A stretch of 64,000 nt of DNA from Azospirillum sp. TSH64 (GCF_003116035.1 NZ_LGQW01000015.1:2144902-2208901); one strand, 5' to 3'; positions 42,679-53,515 are shown, numbered from the stretch's first letter. The notes: generated by a model not told the origin, from the letters alone. Program-made: numbers and translations.

Positions 42679-44577
42679 CTAATCGCCAAAACCCTTCTGC
42701 GCCAGGACCAGGAAGATCTTCTCCTCCAGCTGGTCGGGCGTGAAGGGCTTGGCGATGTAGCCGCTGACCTGATGGGCAAGCGCCTTCTTCACCGCATCCA
42801 GCGTCGCCAGCGCCGTGACCATCAGGAAAGGCAGGTCGCCGCGGGTCTCGCGCACCTGCTTCAGCAGGTCGAGGCCGCTCAGCCGCGGCATCATCCAGTC
42901 GCAGACGATCAGGTCATAGGCCGCACCGTCGGCCTGGAAGCGCTCCAGCGCCTCCTGGCCGTCGGCGGCGGTGACGATGTGGCCGATGCCCAGTTCCTGG
43001 AGGACGGAGGTGACGAAGGCTCGCGGCCCGGCCTCGTCATCCACCACCAGGACGCGGTGGGAGGACAGGTCGATGAAGGGCACGCCGACCATGCCCAGCG
43101 CCTGCCGCAGCCAGTTGGCACGCGCCAGCCGTTCCTTCGGCCCCGGCGCGTTCAGAAGCACATGGCGGACGAAGCGCGGCCGGTGGCAATGGCGGTAGAG
43201 CACGCGGGCCACCGCCAGCCGGCTCTTGCCGGAGCAGAAGGCCCCCTCCCCGGCCAGCCGGACGATGTCGAGAACGGTGTCGGCTGGCGGATCGTCCTTG
43301 GCCTGGATCAGCGGGGTCAGCACGCGCTGGGTGCGCAGGAAGGCGTTCTGGATGTCGTCGAGCTGGCCGCCGAGATACTCGCGCTCCTCGTCGGGGAAGG
43401 CGCTCGACAGCACGAGGCGCTGAACCTCCGCCAGCCCCTTCAGCTTCTCGTTCCGGTCCTTCCAGCAGTCCAGCAGCCGGCCGGCGAAGTCGCGGCTGTC
43501 GAAGAAGCTCTTCAGGTAATCGGCCACCGCCTTGGCTGCGGTGGGTGACAGCGGCATCTTCTGGAGCACGAACAGGATGCGCAGCTTCTGCACGAAGTTG
43601 CGGCCACGGGTGATCTCCGGGACCGTGTCCTCGTTGACCAGCAGGGCGGTGCGGCGTTGCAGCGCCGCCTCCGTCCGCGCACCGCCGACATAGGCGCCCT
43701 CGCGGTCGCGCAGGCGGGCGGACAGATCGCTCAGTGCCAGAATCTCGCGCTGCACCGCCTCGATGCCGAACATGTCGCCGGCGCTGGCGATGGTGAAGCA
43801 GGCGGGCTTGGCCATCTCGCGGCGGAAGGCGGCGGCCAGCGCGTCGCGCAGGCCCGGCATCGGCACCCGGCGCATCACCGCATCCAGCCGGCGGAACACC
43901 GATGGGGCGTCGTCCGCCATTGGCCGGTCGGTGGCGATCAGCGTCACGATCAGGTCGATCAGGGTGGTGAAGGGCGCATCCCGCGCACAGGACGCGGTGC
44001 CGGCGTCGCTCAGCAGGATCTCTCCCAGCAGCCGCTCCACCGGCGCCAGCGCGTCGGGATGCTCGGTGGTCTCGGCGAGGTTCAGCAGCGCCTCAGCCTT
44101 CTCGGCGAAGTTGCGGCAGACGGCGATATGCTGGGTGACGGCGGCGTCGAGAAGGAAACGGCCGAGGAAGCCGCCGACGGACAGCAGCTCCGCCGCCGTG
44201 CCGGGATAATCGGCGGACAGGAAGTCGGGCGGCGGATGTTCCTTCACCCGCTCGCGCGTCAGCCGGGCGATCTCGTTGACCAGCGGCGTCATGCCGCCCT
44301 TCCGGTCCATCGCCCGTTCGGCCTGGGTCAGGATGGCGACGAAGGTGGCGGTGTTGGACAGCCCGGTCTGGTGGCGCGGGTGGTGCAGCAGCTCCGTGGC
44401 GGTCAGCGCGTTCTCGTCGAGGAAGCGGCGGCAGAAGCGGCCGACTCCGTCCCGGCCGGCCGGCGTGTAGAAGTCGGCCGGCTCGCGGCAGGCGGCAGGG
44501 GCCGAACCCTCCGCCTCCTCCAGGACCGGTTCCGCAGCGGGGATGTCGTGGCGGGACTCCTCCATCTCCGCCCTCAC
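42679..44577 (-). CDS. Response regulator with large uncharacterised N-terminal region
   Basis: A 632-residue protein. Its C-terminal 125 residues are a complete receiver (LVVDDEAGP, VCDWMMPRLSG, MVTALA, AKPFTPDQ). The first about 500 residues are mostly helical and match no domain I know: they include FCRRFLDENALTATELLHHPRHQTGL, DAVMRRVPMPGLRDALAAAFRRE, TVPEITRGRNFVQKLRILFVLQKM and FCSGKSRLAVARVLYRHCHRP. GTG 44577 overlaps the upstream kinase stop as GTGA; ATG 44565 with GAGGG before it is an alternative. Directly downstream of the hybrid kinase, so very likely its partner. Confidence 0.85.
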   Translation of the reverse strand: MRAEMEESRHDIPAAEPVLEEAEGSAPAACREPADFYTPAGRDGVGRFCRRFLDENALTATELLHHPRHQTGLSNTATFVAILTQAERAMDRKGGMTPLVNEIARLTRERVKEHPPPDFLSADYPGTAAELLSVGGFLGRFLLDAAVTQHIAVCRNFAEKAEALLNLAETTEHPDALAPVERLLGEILLSDAGTASCARDAPFTTLIDLIVTLIATDRPMADDAPSVFRRLDAVMRRVPMPGLRDALAAAFRREMAKPACFTIASAGDMFGIEAVQREILALSDLSARLRDREGAYVGGARTEAALQRRTALLVNEDTVPEITRGRNFVQKLRILFVLQKMPLSPTAAKAVADYLKSFFDSRDFAGRLLDCWKDRNEKLKGLAEVQRLVLSSAFPDEEREYLGGQLDDIQNAFLRTQRVLTPLIQAKDDPPADTVLDIVRLAGEGAFCSGKSRLAVARVLYRHCHRPRFVRHVLLNAPGPKERLARANWLRQALGMVGVPFIDLSSHRVLVVDDEAGPRAFVTSVLQELGIGHIVTAADGQEALERFQADGAAYDLIVCDWMMPRLSGLDLLKQVRETRGDLPFLMVTALATLDAVKKALAHQVSGYIAKPFTPDQLEEKIFLVLAQKGFGD

Positions 44578-47165
44578 AGGGCCAGCAGGTCGCGGAGCGC
44601 GCCGAGCAGCCGCTCGGGCGCCACCGGCTTCATCACGATCTGCCGCCCCTCCTGCGCCGTCAGCCCGGCCGCCGTCTCGCGCGAGGCGTAGCCGGTCAGG
44701 AACAGGATGGGCAGAAGCTGGTTGCGGGTCTCCAGTTCGCGGGCAAGCTCCAGCCCGTTCATCCGCGGCATCGACACGTCGCTGACCACCGCATCGAACA
44801 GGCCGCCGGCCTCGTCATAGCGGGTCAGCGCCTCCTGCCCGTCGGATGCCTCCACCACCGTGCAGCCGGCCTCCTCCAGCACGAGGCGGAGGTAGCGGCG
44901 CACCGAGTCCTCGTCATCGACCAGCAGGATGACCGCGCCCTCCCCCTCCGCGACCTGCAGGGGGTCGAGCCCAACCGGCGATGCCGGCGGTTCGACGGCG
45001 GGCAGATAGAGCGCGAAGGTGGCACCCTGCCCCTCCTCACCCTCCAGTTCGACCGAGCCGCCTGACTGCTGCGCCGTGCCGTAGACCATCCACAGGCCGA
45101 GTCCTGTGCCCTTCCCCGGTTCCTTGGTGGTGAAGAAGGGCTCCCAGACACGGTCGCGGATCTCCGCCGGCACGCCCGTCCCCTGATCGCTGACGCGGAT
45201 CGCGACGTAGCGGCCCGGCTTCAGGCCGCGGTGACGCGCAAAGAAGGCGTCGTCCGGCATCTCCACCGCCAGGGCGATGGTCAGGGTTCCGCCATGGGGC
45301 ATGGCATCACGCCCGTTGAGCGCGAGGTTCAGCAGAGCCTGGTTCAGCGTCACCGGGTTGACCAGCGCGTGCGCGCTTTCGTCATCGGCCGAAATCGTCA
45401 CGTCGATGCCGGCGCTGAGCAGGGGTTTCAGGAAGACGCGCAGGTCGCGCACCAGCGGAGCGACTGCGACCACCTCGCGCTCGTCGGCCACCCGGCGATG
45501 GGAGAAGTCCAAGAGCTGCGCAGTCAGCGCCGCCGCCCGCTCGGACGCCTTGGCGATCTCCTGCACGCAGGTCAGAACGCGGTCGGGGTCGGCCGGATTG
45601 CGCTCCGCCAGCCGGGCGAAGCCGCCGATGGCGGTCAGCATGTTGTTGAATTCATGGGCGATGCCACCGGCCATGCGCCCCACCGCCTCCATCTTCTGGG
45701 CGCGCTGAAGCTCGCCCTCCACCCGGCGGCGGTCGGTGATGTCGTTCAGCACCAGCAGCACCGCCGGCCCGCCGCCATAGACGGCTTGACTGGCCGCGAC
45801 CTCCAGCCGGCGGCGTTCGCCGGTCGGGCGCAAGGCGTCGCATTCCAGCCGGCGCTCCTCCCCCTCGGCAGCGGCGGCGAGCGTCGCGGCCAGCGCCTCG
45901 CCCCCCGTCCCATCGTTTTCCAGAAATCCGGCAAGCAGTTGGCCTTCCAACGCATCGGCGGCGACGCCGAGGATCGCCGCGGCGGCCCCGTTGGCGAAGC
46001 GGATGGCGGCGCGGTCCCAGATGACGATGCCGTAGGGGGCCAGCTCGACGAGCTGGCGGTAGCGCAGCTCGCTCTCGCGCAGGGCGCCGACGGTCTGTTC
46101 CAACCGGGCGGTCTGGCCGGCCAGCTCCTCTTCCCGCGTCTTCAGCTCGGTGATGTCCATCAGGATCTTCACCACGCCGCCGGTGCCGGTGGCATGCTCG
46201 CTGATGCGGTACCAGCGCCCGTCGGACAGCCGGCCGTCGACCGGGGTGGAGTGCTGGAGATGACGGGTCAGCCGCTGCTCCACCCAGGCGCCGATGTCGC
46301 CGCCGCCCTCGTAGCCGCCACGCTCGGCGGCGGCGTGCAGAATCTCGGAGAAGCTGCGGCCGGGGGTCAGCATGTCGGCGATGGTGGGATAGGCGCGGCG
46401 ATACTGCTCGTTGCAGATCAGCAGCCGGCCGTCGGCGCTGAACAGCACGAATCCTTCCGACACGCTGTCGATGGCGTCATGCACCACCGCCTGCATGAAG
46501 CGCGCCTCCACCAGAGCCAGTGTCTCGGCGGTGGCATCGACACCGCAGCCGCGATAGCCGCGGAAGCGCCCGTCGGCCCCGCGCACCGGTACGGCGCTGA
46601 GCCGCAGCACGAGGTCGCGCCCATCCACCCCCTCGAAGCTCACCTCGAGATCGCGGAAGGACCGGCCGGCCTCGATGTCGGTACGGTATTCCGCCCAGGT
46701 CGCCTCGTCGGTGACCAGAAGCCCGAGGTCGAGAAGGGAATCGCCGAACACCGTCCGCGGATCGCAGCCGAGCAGCGTGGTAACCCCGCCCGACAGCGAG
46801 AGATAGCGATGGTCCGACCCGGTTTCCCAGAACCAGCCGGGCGTCACGGCGGAGAAGTCGCGGAAGCGGTCGCGCAGCACCTCCAGCTCGTCCGTTGCGC
46901 GACGCAGAGCGGCGTCGGAGCGTGCCAGAGCGGTGGCGGTGGCTCCGGCACGCCGGGCGCTCCACAGGGCCAGACCGCCGGCGGCGGCCAGCGCGGCGGC
47001 GACCGGCCAGCCGACCTGCCCGCCCGCAGACAGCGCGGCCAGGGCGCCGATGCCGGTCAGCCCGGCCAGCAGGCCGGGAAACGAGGCGGAAAGACCCGAC
47101 GGACCGGACACCGGTCTGGCGGCACCCCCGGTGGGATGCGGTCGGTCGGTGCCTGCAACGTCCAC
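44574..47165 (-). CDS. Membrane PAS hybrid histidine kinase
   Basis: An 863-residue hybrid kinase. Two adjacent N-terminal membrane helices span about residues 24-65, then come three PAS domains ([47 protein letters not shown]), a HisKA with phospho-acceptor His in [14 protein letters not shown] (about 510), a HATPase_c ([32 protein letters not shown]) and a C-terminal receiver ([32 protein letters not shown]). It sits directly upstream of the receiver-fusion gene, which overlaps its stop by four bases, so the two form one operon and probably a phosphorelay. The ligand is unknown. Confidence 0.93.
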   Translation of the reverse strand: MDVAGTDRPHPTGGAARPVSGPSGLSASFPGLLAGLTGIGALAALSAGGQVGWPVAAALAAAGGLALWSARRAGATATALARSDAALRRATDELEVLRDRFRDFSAVTPGWFWETGSDHRYLSLSGGVTTLLGCDPRTVFGDSLLDLGLLVTDEATWAEYRTDIEAGRSFRDLEVSFEGVDGRDLVLRLSAVPVRGADGRFRGYRGCGVDATAETLALVEARFMQAVVHDAIDSVSEGFVLFSADGRLLICNEQYRRAYPTIADMLTPGRSFSEILHAAAERGGYEGGGDIGAWVEQRLTRHLQHSTPVDGRLSDGRWYRISEHATGTGGVVKILMDITELKTREEELAGQTARLEQTVGALRESELRYRQLVELAPYGIVIWDRAAIRFANGAAAAILGVAADALEGQLLAGFLENDGTGGEALAATLAAAAEGEERRLECDALRPTGERRRLEVAASQAVYGGGPAVLLVLNDITDRRRVEGELQRAQKMEAVGRMAGGIAHEFNNMLTAIGGFARLAERNPADPDRVLTCVQEIAKASERAAALTAQLLDFSHRRVADEREVVAVAPLVRDLRVFLKPLLSAGIDVTISADDESAHALVNPVTLNQALLNLALNGRDAMPHGGTLTIALAVEMPDDAFFARHRGLKPGRYVAIRVSDQGTGVPAEIRDRVWEPFFTTKEPGKGTGLGLWMVYGTAQQSGGSVELEGEEGQGATFALYLPAVEPPASPVGLDPLQVAEGEGAVILLVDDEDSVRRYLRLVLEEAGCTVVEASDGQEALTRYDEAGGLFDAVVSDVSMPRMNGLELARELETRNQLLPILFLTGYASRETAAGLTAQEGRQIVMKPVAPERLLGALRDLLAL

Positions 47166-47397
47166 GGGGCCTCCGTCGGTCCGAAAGGGTGGCGGAAGAG
47201 TAGTTGTCCGGTGACATCATCACCGGATCGTCCCGTCTTAGGCTGTCAGGCGTTAACAGCAGGTTTAGTAGCTAAGCTTTCGTACAGCCACGACGGCCTG
47301 AAGCGGTAGCGGCGAAGGAGAGGAGATCCGGGAGGCCGCAAAACACGTAAAAACCGGTTGCCGTTCCAAAGCCGGCCGGTTTCAAGAGGACCATGCC

Positions 47398-47751
47398 ATG
47401 CCGCCCATGACGACTGGGACCACTCCCGAGGGGCCCCCGAAGGCAGACGTGATTACGTGGAGCAACCTTCCGGCCCAGACCGCCGAAGGGGTGGAGCGCC
47501 GCAGCCTTCCCGGCACCGGCGCATCGCTGAAGCACATCGTCATCAAGGCCGGCACGGCCGCCCCCCGCCACAACCACCCGCAAGAACAGTTCGTCATCGT
47601 CGTGGAGGGCCGCGCCCTGCTGACCTGCGAAGCGGGACCGGTGGATCTGCGGCCGGGCATGGTCATCCGTTTCGACCCCGGCGCCTGGCACAGCGCCGAT
47701 TTCGTCGAGGATACCGTCCTGATCGAGGTGACTTTGAACCCGGCGGGGTGA
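47398..47751 (+). CDS. Cupin domain protein
   Basis: A 117-residue single-domain cupin. Metal-binding motif 1 is HIVIKAGTAAPRHNHPQEQFVIVVEG (two His and Glu), and motif 2 is GPVDLRPGMVIRFDPGAWHSADF (His in PGAWH). Such small cupins bind a divalent metal and act as dioxygenases, isomerases or sugar-binding proteins; the substrate is unknown. ATG 47398 has AAGAGGA about nine bases upstream; ATG 47392 is an alternative. It is convergent with the next gene, only two bases apart. Confidence 0.85.
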   Translation: MPPMTTGTTPEGPPKADVITWSNLPAQTAEGVERRSLPGTGASLKHIVIKAGTAAPRHNHPQEQFVIVVEGRALLTCEAGPVDLRPGMVIRFDPGAWHSADFVEDTVLIEVTLNPAG

Positions 47752-47753
47752 GG

Positions 47754-48266
47754 TCAGACGCCGATATCGATGTCGATCTCGTCGTCGTCTTCCGGCGCCC
47801 GGCCCAGCAGCAGGTCGGCGGCGTCGAGCGTCAGCGCTTCGACCTCCTCGTTGCGCTCCTCGTCGGGCAGGCGCAGCGCGTGCATCAGCTGGGTCGCCAG
47901 ATGGATCAGCATGGCGCGGACGCAATCGTCTTCGGGATACTCCAGCGCCACCACGTCCTTCAGGAAGGCGCCGAGCTGGTCCGGCGAATTCCAGGGATGG
48001 GCGATGACGCTATCGAAGCCGCTGGTGCCGAGGAAGACGGAGTTGAGCGCGATGGCCTGACGGTTGATGCCGTCGACCGCCTCGTCCTGGTCGAGATTGC
48101 CCTGGAGAACCTGATTGAACGCGTCCAGGCTGAGGTCGATGAACTGGCGGACCAGCAGCTGCACCACGGACTCGTCGGACAGGTCGTTGCGGGCCTGCGG
48201 CTGGGTCAGCACCGGCAGCGGTTGCAGCAGTGCCGCGATGATCGGCTTTGCGGATTGGGATTCCAT
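47754..48266 (-). CDS. Hypothetical protein (170 aa)
   Basis: Unrecognised 170-residue protein, acidic (C-terminus EDDDEIDIDIGV) and rich in Leu/Ala/Asp, predicted all-helical, with no signal peptide. ATG 48266 is preceded by AGGAGTTGCC, a clear ribosome-binding site. It contains no cysteine-rich or nucleotide-binding motif. Convergent with the cupin gene and upstream of a terminator that faces ndk. Its conservation could not be tested here. Confidence 0.7.
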   Translation of the reverse strand: MESQSAKPIIAALLQPLPVLTQPQARNDLSDESVVQLLVRQFIDLSLDAFNQVLQGNLDQDEAVDGINRQAIALNSVFLGTSGFDSVIAHPWNSPDQLGAFLKDVVALEYPEDDCVRAMLIHLATQLMHALRLPDEERNEEVEALTLDAADLLLGRAPEDDDEIDIDIGV

Positions 48267-48355
48267 CGCGGGCAACTCCTGTCGGGATCGACCCCGGCAA
48301 TCGGCGGGGCAAAAGGTTCACGGCTCCCGATACTGCCAGAGCCTGACGCAAAACG

Positions 48356-48393
48356 CAAAAAAGGCCGCCCCCTCGCGGGAGCGGCCCTTTCGC
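48356..48393 (-). terminator. Terminator between ndk and the 170-aa gene
   Basis: A near-perfect stem GGCCGCCCCC/GGGAGCGGCC (one mismatch) flanked by AAAAAAGG on the left and CCCTTTC on the right, so it can end transcripts on either strand; on the minus strand it follows ndk and is followed by TTTTTTGCG. Confidence 0.75.
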
Positions 48394-48423
48394 CAAGCCT
48401 GACGGGAGGTCAGGCCCGAAAGA

Positions 48424-48846
48424 TCAGCCCACCAGCTCGATGCCGGCGAAGAAGAAGGCGATCTCCTGGGCGGCGGTCTCCGGGGCGTCCGAACCGTGGA
48501 CCGAGTTGGCCTCGATCGACTCGGCGAACTCCTTGCGGATGGTGCCCTCGGCGGCGTTGGCCGGGTTGGTGGCGCCCATGATCTCGCGGTTGCGGGCGAT
48601 GGCGTTCTCGCCTTCCAGGACCTGCAGGACCACCGGGCCGGAGATCATGAAGGAGACCAGATCGCCGAAGAACGGACGCTCGCGGTGCACGCCGTAGAAC
48701 TGCTCGGCCTGGGCCTTCGACAGCTGGACGCGCTTCTGGGCAACGATGCGCAGGCCGCCGTCTTCGAACTTGGCGTTGATCTTGCCGGTCAGGTTGCGGC
48801 GGGTGGCATCGGGCTTGATGATCGAGAGGGTCCGTTCGACGGCCAT
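48424..48846 (-). CDS. ndk: Nucleoside diphosphate kinase
   Basis: Transfers the terminal phosphate among nucleoside di- and triphosphates through a phosphohistidine. The 140-residue cytoplasmic protein has Lys11 (IIKPDA), the catalytic His117 in [12 protein letters not shown], the ALSP-like [14 protein letters not shown] and RxxxG of [15 protein letters not shown]. Length and start match the family exactly. It sits between the 170-residue gene and choX, all on the minus strand; a terminator upstream (48996-49031) separates it from choX, so it has its own promoter, although none is obvious. Confidence 0.97.
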   Translation of the reverse strand: MAVERTLSIIKPDATRRNLTGKINAKFEDGGLRIVAQKRVQLSKAQAEQFYGVHRERPFFGDLVSFMISGPVVLQVLEGENAIARNREIMGATNPANAAEGTIRKEFAESIEANSVHGSDAPETAAQEIAFFFAGIELVG

Positions 48847-48995
48847 GGTGGTGACTCCTGCGGGAATGGGGCTTTTCGCCGATTGAAAAACACGCAGGCG
48901 CCGCCGGATGACCGGGGCGCCGGATGGGCGGCTTTATAGAGGCGCTTTTACGGCGCGGCAAGGCGTTCGTTTGGGGCCGGGTTCCCCCATCCCCG

Positions 48996-49031
48996 CAAAA
49001 ATACGGCCGCGATGGCATCCCAACGCGGCCG
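48996..49031 (-). terminator. Rho-independent terminator of the betB-betA-choX transcript
   Basis: An 8-bp stem CGGCCGCG/CGCGGCCG with a 12-base loop, followed on the minus strand by TATTTTTGC. It lies about 47 bases after the choX stop. Confidence 0.8.
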
Positions 49032-49077
49032 GAGTCGAGGAGGCTATGGGGGAGGCTTTGGAAATGCAGGCGTCAGG

Positions 49078-50085
49078 TCAGGACTTGGCAGCCCCCAGCT
49101 TGGCCTGCGCGGCGGCCAGACCGTCCTTGCCGTCCAGCGTGGTGACGCCGGACAGCCAGGTCTTCAGAATGCCGGGATTCTTCTTCAAGTAATCGGTCGC
49201 CACCGCTTCCGGCTTGCGGCCGCCGTTCATGATGCCGTCCATCACCGCATTCTCCATGTCCACGGTGAAGACCAGATTGGACAGGAACTTGCCGATGTTC
49301 GGACAATCGGTGGCATAGCCCTTGCGCACGTTGGTGCTGACGGTGGCACCGCCGTAATTCGGGCCGAACCAGTCGTCGCCGTCGGACAGATAGGTGATGT
49401 CCATCGTCTTGTTCATCGGATGCGGCGCCCAGCCCAGGAAGGCGATCCACTTCTTGGCCCGCACCGCGCGCTTGACCTCGGCCAGCATGCCGGCCTCGCT
49501 GGACTCCACCATCTTGAAGTCCTTCAGCCCGAAGGCGTCGGCTTTCAGCATTTTGTCGATGATCAGGTTGCCGTCGTTGCCGGCCTCGATGCCATAGATC
49601 TTGCCGTCCAGCTTGTCCTTGTACTTCGCCAGATCCTTGAAGCTCTTCAGCCCGGCTTCGGCGGCGTAGGTGGGAACCGCCAGCGTATATTTGGCGCCCT
49701 CCAGGTTGACGCGCGTCACCTCGACCGAGCCGTCCTCCAGCACCGGCTTGATGAAGGTCTCCATGGTGGGCATCCAGTTGCCGAGGAAGACGTCCAGCGA
49801 TTTGGTCTTCAACCCCAGATAGACGACCGGCACCGACGAGACGCTGGTGGTCGGCTTGTAGCCCAGCGCGTCGAGCGTGACGGAGGCGAGCGCCGTCGTC
49901 GCCGCGATGTCGGTCCATCCCACGTCGCCGAAACGCACCGCCTTGCAGGATGCCGGATCGGCGGCCTGTGCCGTCCCCGCCGTCAGGGTGGCGGACCCGG
50001 CCGCCAGCATCAGGCCGACGGCAAATGTGGAGAATTTGGCGGCGGAGAATTTACCGGCAGAGAATTTACCGAATGTCTTGGCCAT
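49078..50085 (-). CDS. choX: Choline ABC transporter substrate-binding protein
   Basis: A 335-residue periplasmic binding protein for choline (OpuAC/ChoX family). A signal peptide (LMLAAGSATLTAGTAQAA) follows an odd N-terminal FGKFSAGKFSAAKFS tract caused by a 15-bp triplication. Mature landmarks of the aromatic choline pocket are FGDVGWTDI, FLGNWMPTM, TYAA and LGWAPHPMN, in the order of the ChoX box (Trp, Trp, Tyr, Trp), plus DGDDWFGPNYGG. No permease or ATPase gene is adjacent, so transport partners are encoded elsewhere. It lies 59 bases after betA, the last gene of the operon. Confidence 0.88.
   Translation of the reverse strand: MAKTFGKFSAGKFSAAKFSTFAVGLMLAAGSATLTAGTAQAADPASCKAVRFGDVGWTDIAATTALASVTLDALGYKPTTSVSSVPVVYLGLKTKSLDVFLGNWMPTMETFIKPVLEDGSVEVTRVNLEGAKYTLAVPTYAAEAGLKSFKDLAKYKDKLDGKIYGIEAGNDGNLIIDKMLKADAFGLKDFKMVESSEAGMLAEVKRAVRAKKWIAFLGWAPHPMNKTMDITYLSDGDDWFGPNYGGATVSTNVRKGYATDCPNIGKFLSNLVFTVDMENAVMDGIMNGGRKPEAVATDYLKKNPGILKTWLSGVTTLDGKDGLAAAQAKLGAAKS
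50030..50074 (-). repeat. 15-bp tandem repeat (3 copies) inside the choX signal region
   Basis: Three units of GAGAATTTNCCGNNN form encode repeated Gly/Ala-Lys-Phe-Ser segments before the hydrophobic core of the signal peptide. In frame, period 15. Confidence 0.9.
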
Positions 50086-50144
50086 GTCCCTGTTCTCCTT
50101 GCTTGTGGTTATCGTTGCCGTCTTTGTCGTGGGGCGCGCGGGTC

Positions 50145-51920
50145 TCAGGCCCGCAGCCGCTGGTCCTTCCGAATCTCCTTCTGCGTCATGGCGGCCTCTG
50201 CGACGTAATAGGGCACGTCGGCGCGCGGCAGCGGCGGTCGGCCGCGCACCGCGTCGGCCAGCTTCTCCGCCATCATGATGGTGGGCGCGTTCAGGTTGCC
50301 GGTGACGATGCGCGGCATGATCGAGGCGTCGATGACACGCAACCCTTCCAGCCCATGCACCCGGCCCTGCCCGTCCACCACCGCGCCATCGTCGGTCCCC
50401 ATCCGGCAGGTGCCGCAGGGGTGATAGGCGGTCTCGGCGTGATGACGGACGAAGGCGTCGAGGTCGGCGTCGGTGACGCAATCGGCGCCGGGGCTGATCT
50501 CCTCGCCGCGATAGGGCGCCAGGGCGCGCTGCCGCATGATGTCGCGGGTGATACGGATGCCGGCGCGGAACTCCTGCCAGTCCTGCGGATCGGCCATGTA
50601 GTTGAACAGGATGCTGGGCGCCTGCCCCGGATCGCGCGAGCGGGCATGGACGCGCCCCTTGCTGGGCGAACGCATAGAGCCGACATGGGCCTGGAAGCCG
50701 TGCGCCTCCACCGCGTTGGTGCCGTTGTAGCTGATGGCGACGGGGAGGAAATGGTACTGGATGTTGGGCCAGGGCACATCGTCGCCGGTGCGGATGAAGC
50801 CGCCGGCCTCGAACTGGTTGCTGGCGCCGATGCCGGTGCCCAGGAACAGCCATTCGGCACCGATGGCCGGCTGGTTCCACCATTTCAGCGCCGGGTAGAG
50901 CGACACCGGCTGGCGGCAGTGATACTGGATGTACATCTCCAGATGGTCCTGGAGATCGCCGCCGACGCCCGGCAGGTCGATCACCGTCTCCACCCCCAGC
51001 TCGCGCAGCAGCGGCGACGGCCCGACGCCCGACCGTTGCAGGATCGCCGGCGAGGCGATGGCCCCGGCGCATAGCAGCACCTCCCGCCGCGCCCGCACCG
51101 TGACCGGCGTGCCGTTGCGCAGATAGGCGACGCCTACAGCACGCCGTCCGTCGAACAGGATGCGGTCGGTCAGCGCGTGGGTGACGATGGTCAGCCCCGG
51201 CCGTCCCCGCGCCCGGTCGAGATAGCCACGGGCCGTGCTGCACCGCCGCCCCTGCGCCGTCACCGTCCGGTCCATCGGGCCGAAGCCCTCCTGGCGGTAG
51301 CCGTTCAGGTCGTCGGTACGGCCATAGCCGGCCTGCGCCCCGGCCTCCACCATTGCCTCATACAGCGGGTTGACGCCGGGCTTGGCGGTGGTGACGAACA
51401 GCGGACCGTCGCCGCCATGGTAGGCGTTGGGGCCGACGTCGCGCGTCTCCGCCTTGCGGAAATAGGGCAGGCAGTCGAGATAGCTCCAGTCCTCCAGACC
51501 CGGCAGCCCGGCCCAGCCGTCATAGTCCAGCGCATTGCCGCGGATGTAGCACATGCCGTTGATCAGCGACGACCCGCCCAGCCCCTTGCCGCGCCCGCAC
51601 TCCATCCGGCGGTTGTCCATGTGCAGTTCGGGTTCGGTCTCGAAGGCCCAATTGTAGCGGCGGCCCTGCAGCGGAAAGGCCAGCGCCGCCGGCATTTGGG
51701 TGCGGTAGTCCAGCCGGTGATCGGGCCCGCCCGCCTCCAGCAGCAGGACGCTGACGCCGGCATCCTCGGTCAGGCGGCAGGCCAGCACGTTGCCCGCCGA
51801 CCCGGCGCCGACGATGATGTAGTCATACTCGCGCACCGCAGAGGCGATGGAGGGCATGGCATCGGGCATGGCGGTGCCGTTCTCCGGCGCAGCGGCCCCA
51901 GAGGTCGGTTGGTTCGACAT
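50145..51920 (-). CDS. betA: Choline dehydrogenase
   Basis: FAD-dependent membrane-associated enzyme that oxidises choline to betaine aldehyde (and onward). The 591-residue protein is a GMC oxidoreductase: the N-terminal Rossmann motif [18 protein letters not shown] (about 33-50), [15 protein letters not shown] (about 109-123), and the C-terminal GMC signature with [10 protein letters not shown] and the catalytic His region around 500, plus [12 protein letters not shown]. The first 30 residues are a low-complexity extension. It lies 44 bases after betB and 59 before choX on the same strand, in one operon under a BetI-type operator. Confidence 0.95.
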   Translation of the reverse strand: MSNQPTSGAAAPENGTAMPDAMPSIASAVREYDYIIVGAGSAGNVLACRLTEDAGVSVLLLEAGGPDHRLDYRTQMPAALAFPLQGRRYNWAFETEPELHMDNRRMECGRGKGLGGSSLINGMCYIRGNALDYDGWAGLPGLEDWSYLDCLPYFRKAETRDVGPNAYHGGDGPLFVTTAKPGVNPLYEAMVEAGAQAGYGRTDDLNGYRQEGFGPMDRTVTAQGRRCSTARGYLDRARGRPGLTIVTHALTDRILFDGRRAVGVAYLRNGTPVTVRARREVLLCAGAIASPAILQRSGVGPSPLLRELGVETVIDLPGVGGDLQDHLEMYIQYHCRQPVSLYPALKWWNQPAIGAEWLFLGTGIGASNQFEAGGFIRTGDDVPWPNIQYHFLPVAISYNGTNAVEAHGFQAHVGSMRSPSKGRVHARSRDPGQAPSILFNYMADPQDWQEFRAGIRITRDIMRQRALAPYRGEEISPGADCVTDADLDAFVRHHAETAYHPCGTCRMGTDDGAVVDGQGRVHGLEGLRVIDASIMPRIVTGNLNAPTIMMAEKLADAVRGRPPLPRADVPYYVAEAAMTQKEIRKDQRLRA

Positions 51921-51964
51921 CGAACACCCCTTCTATAAAAAGCGGGCTTCCGTGAAAGACGGTC

Positions 51965-53434
51965 TCAGAACACCGAGGCGTAGGGTCCCAACTCGACCTG
52001 GACCGACTTGAGGCGGGTGTAATGGTCGAGCGTTTCGACCCCGTTCTCGCGGCCGACGCCCGACTGCTTGTAGCCGCCGACCGGCATCTCCGGCGGCGAT
52101 TCGCCCCAGGCGTTGATCCAGCAGATGCCGGCTTCCAGCCGGTGGATCACCCGGTGGGCGCGGGCCAGATCGTTGGTGACCAGCCCGGCGGCGAGGCCGT
52201 AGCTGGTGGCGTTGGCCCGCCGGATGACCTCCTCCTCCTCGTCGAAGGTCAGGATCGACAGGACCGGGCCGAAGATCTCCTCGCGCACGATGGTCATGCC
52301 GTCGTGGCAATCGGTGAAGACGGTTGGCGCCACATAGGCGCCGCGTGCAAAGACGGCGCCGTCCGGAACCCCGCCGCCGGCCAGCAGCCGCGCCCCCTCC
52401 GCCTTGCCGGCCTCGATATAGCGCAGCACCTTGTCGCGGTGGGGGAAGCTGGCGAGCGGGCCGAAATTGGTGGCGAGTTCCAGCGGATCGCCCATGCGGA
52501 TGCGGCGCACGCGGGCCAGCAGCCGCTCCTCGAACGCCGCCGCGATGCTGCGGTGGACGAAGACGCGGGTGCCGTTGGTGCAGACCTGGCCGGAGCTGTA
52601 GAAGTTGGCCATCATGGCGATGTCGGCGGCGCGGTCGAGGTCGGCATCGGCGAACACGATCAGCGGCGATTTGCCGCCAAGCTCCATCGTCACCTCCTTC
52701 AGGGTCGAGCCGCCGGCCGCCGCCATCACCCGCTTGCCGGTCTCCACCCCGCCGGTGAAGGACAGCTTCTCGATGCCGGGATGGGCGGCCAGCAGGGCGC
52801 CGACCCGGCCGTCGCCCTGGACGACGTTGAACACGCCGTCGGGCAGCCCGGCCTCGCTGTAGATCGCCGCCAGATGCAGGGCGGTCAGCGGCGTGACCTC
52901 GCTCGGCTTGAAGATCATGGCGTTGCCGGCGGCCAGCGCCGGTGCCGATTTCCACAGCGCGATCTGGATCGGGTAGTTCCAGGCACCGATCCCGGCCACC
53001 ACCCCCAGCGGCTCGCGCCGGGTGTAGACGAAGGAACTGGGACGCAGCGGGATCTGCCGCCCCTCCAGCGCCGGGGCGAGGCCGGCGTAATATTCCAGCA
53101 CGTCGGCCCCGGTGACGATGTCGACCGCGCGGGTCTCGCTCAGAGGCTTGCCGGTGTCGAGCGTCTCGATCTCGGCCAGCGCGTCGTTGCGCTCGCGCAG
53201 CAGGGATACCGCCCGGCGCAGCACCCGCGCCCGCTCCATCGCCGTCATCGCCGCCCACACCGACTGCCCGGCGCGGGCGCTGTCGACAGCGCGGTCCACG
53301 TCCGCGGAAGTCGCCTGCGCGACCTCGGCCAGCACCTCCCCGGTCGCCGGGTTGACGGTGGCGAAGCGTTCAGCCGCCCCGTCCTCGACGGGACGACCAT
53401 GGATGTGATGGGCCAGACGTCCGAACCGCGTCAT
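51965..53434 (-). CDS. betB: Betaine aldehyde dehydrogenase
   Basis: NAD(P)-dependent enzyme that oxidises betaine aldehyde to glycine betaine, the osmoprotectant. The 489-residue ALDH has the cofactor region [30 protein letters not shown], the Glu251 active-site motif MELGGKSPL and the nucleophile Cys285 in [11 protein letters not shown], all at the usual ALDH positions, and length matches BetB. It is the first gene of the betB-betA-choX operon; a BetI-like palindrome (53516-53529) lies 82 bases upstream. No betI gene is in the window. Confidence 0.95.
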   Translation of the reverse strand: MTRFGRLAHHIHGRPVEDGAAERFATVNPATGEVLAEVAQATSADVDRAVDSARAGQSVWAAMTAMERARVLRRAVSLLRERNDALAEIETLDTGKPLSETRAVDIVTGADVLEYYAGLAPALEGRQIPLRPSSFVYTRREPLGVVAGIGAWNYPIQIALWKSAPALAAGNAMIFKPSEVTPLTALHLAAIYSEAGLPDGVFNVVQGDGRVGALLAAHPGIEKLSFTGGVETGKRVMAAAGGSTLKEVTMELGGKSPLIVFADADLDRAADIAMMANFYSSGQVCTNGTRVFVHRSIAAAFEERLLARVRRIRMGDPLELATNFGPLASFPHRDKVLRYIEAGKAEGARLLAGGGVPDGAVFARGAYVAPTVFTDCHDGMTIVREEIFGPVLSILTFDEEEEVIRRANATSYGLAAGLVTNDLARAHRVIHRLEAGICWINAWGESPPEMPVGGYKQSGVGRENGVETLDHYTRLKSVQVELGPYASVF

Positions 53435-53515
53435 GTCGCGTCTCCCTGATCCGAGATCCCGAAGGTGCAGTGGATCGCAGCAATTCGATTGCCCGATGCA
53501 GCGTGATTTTTATTG

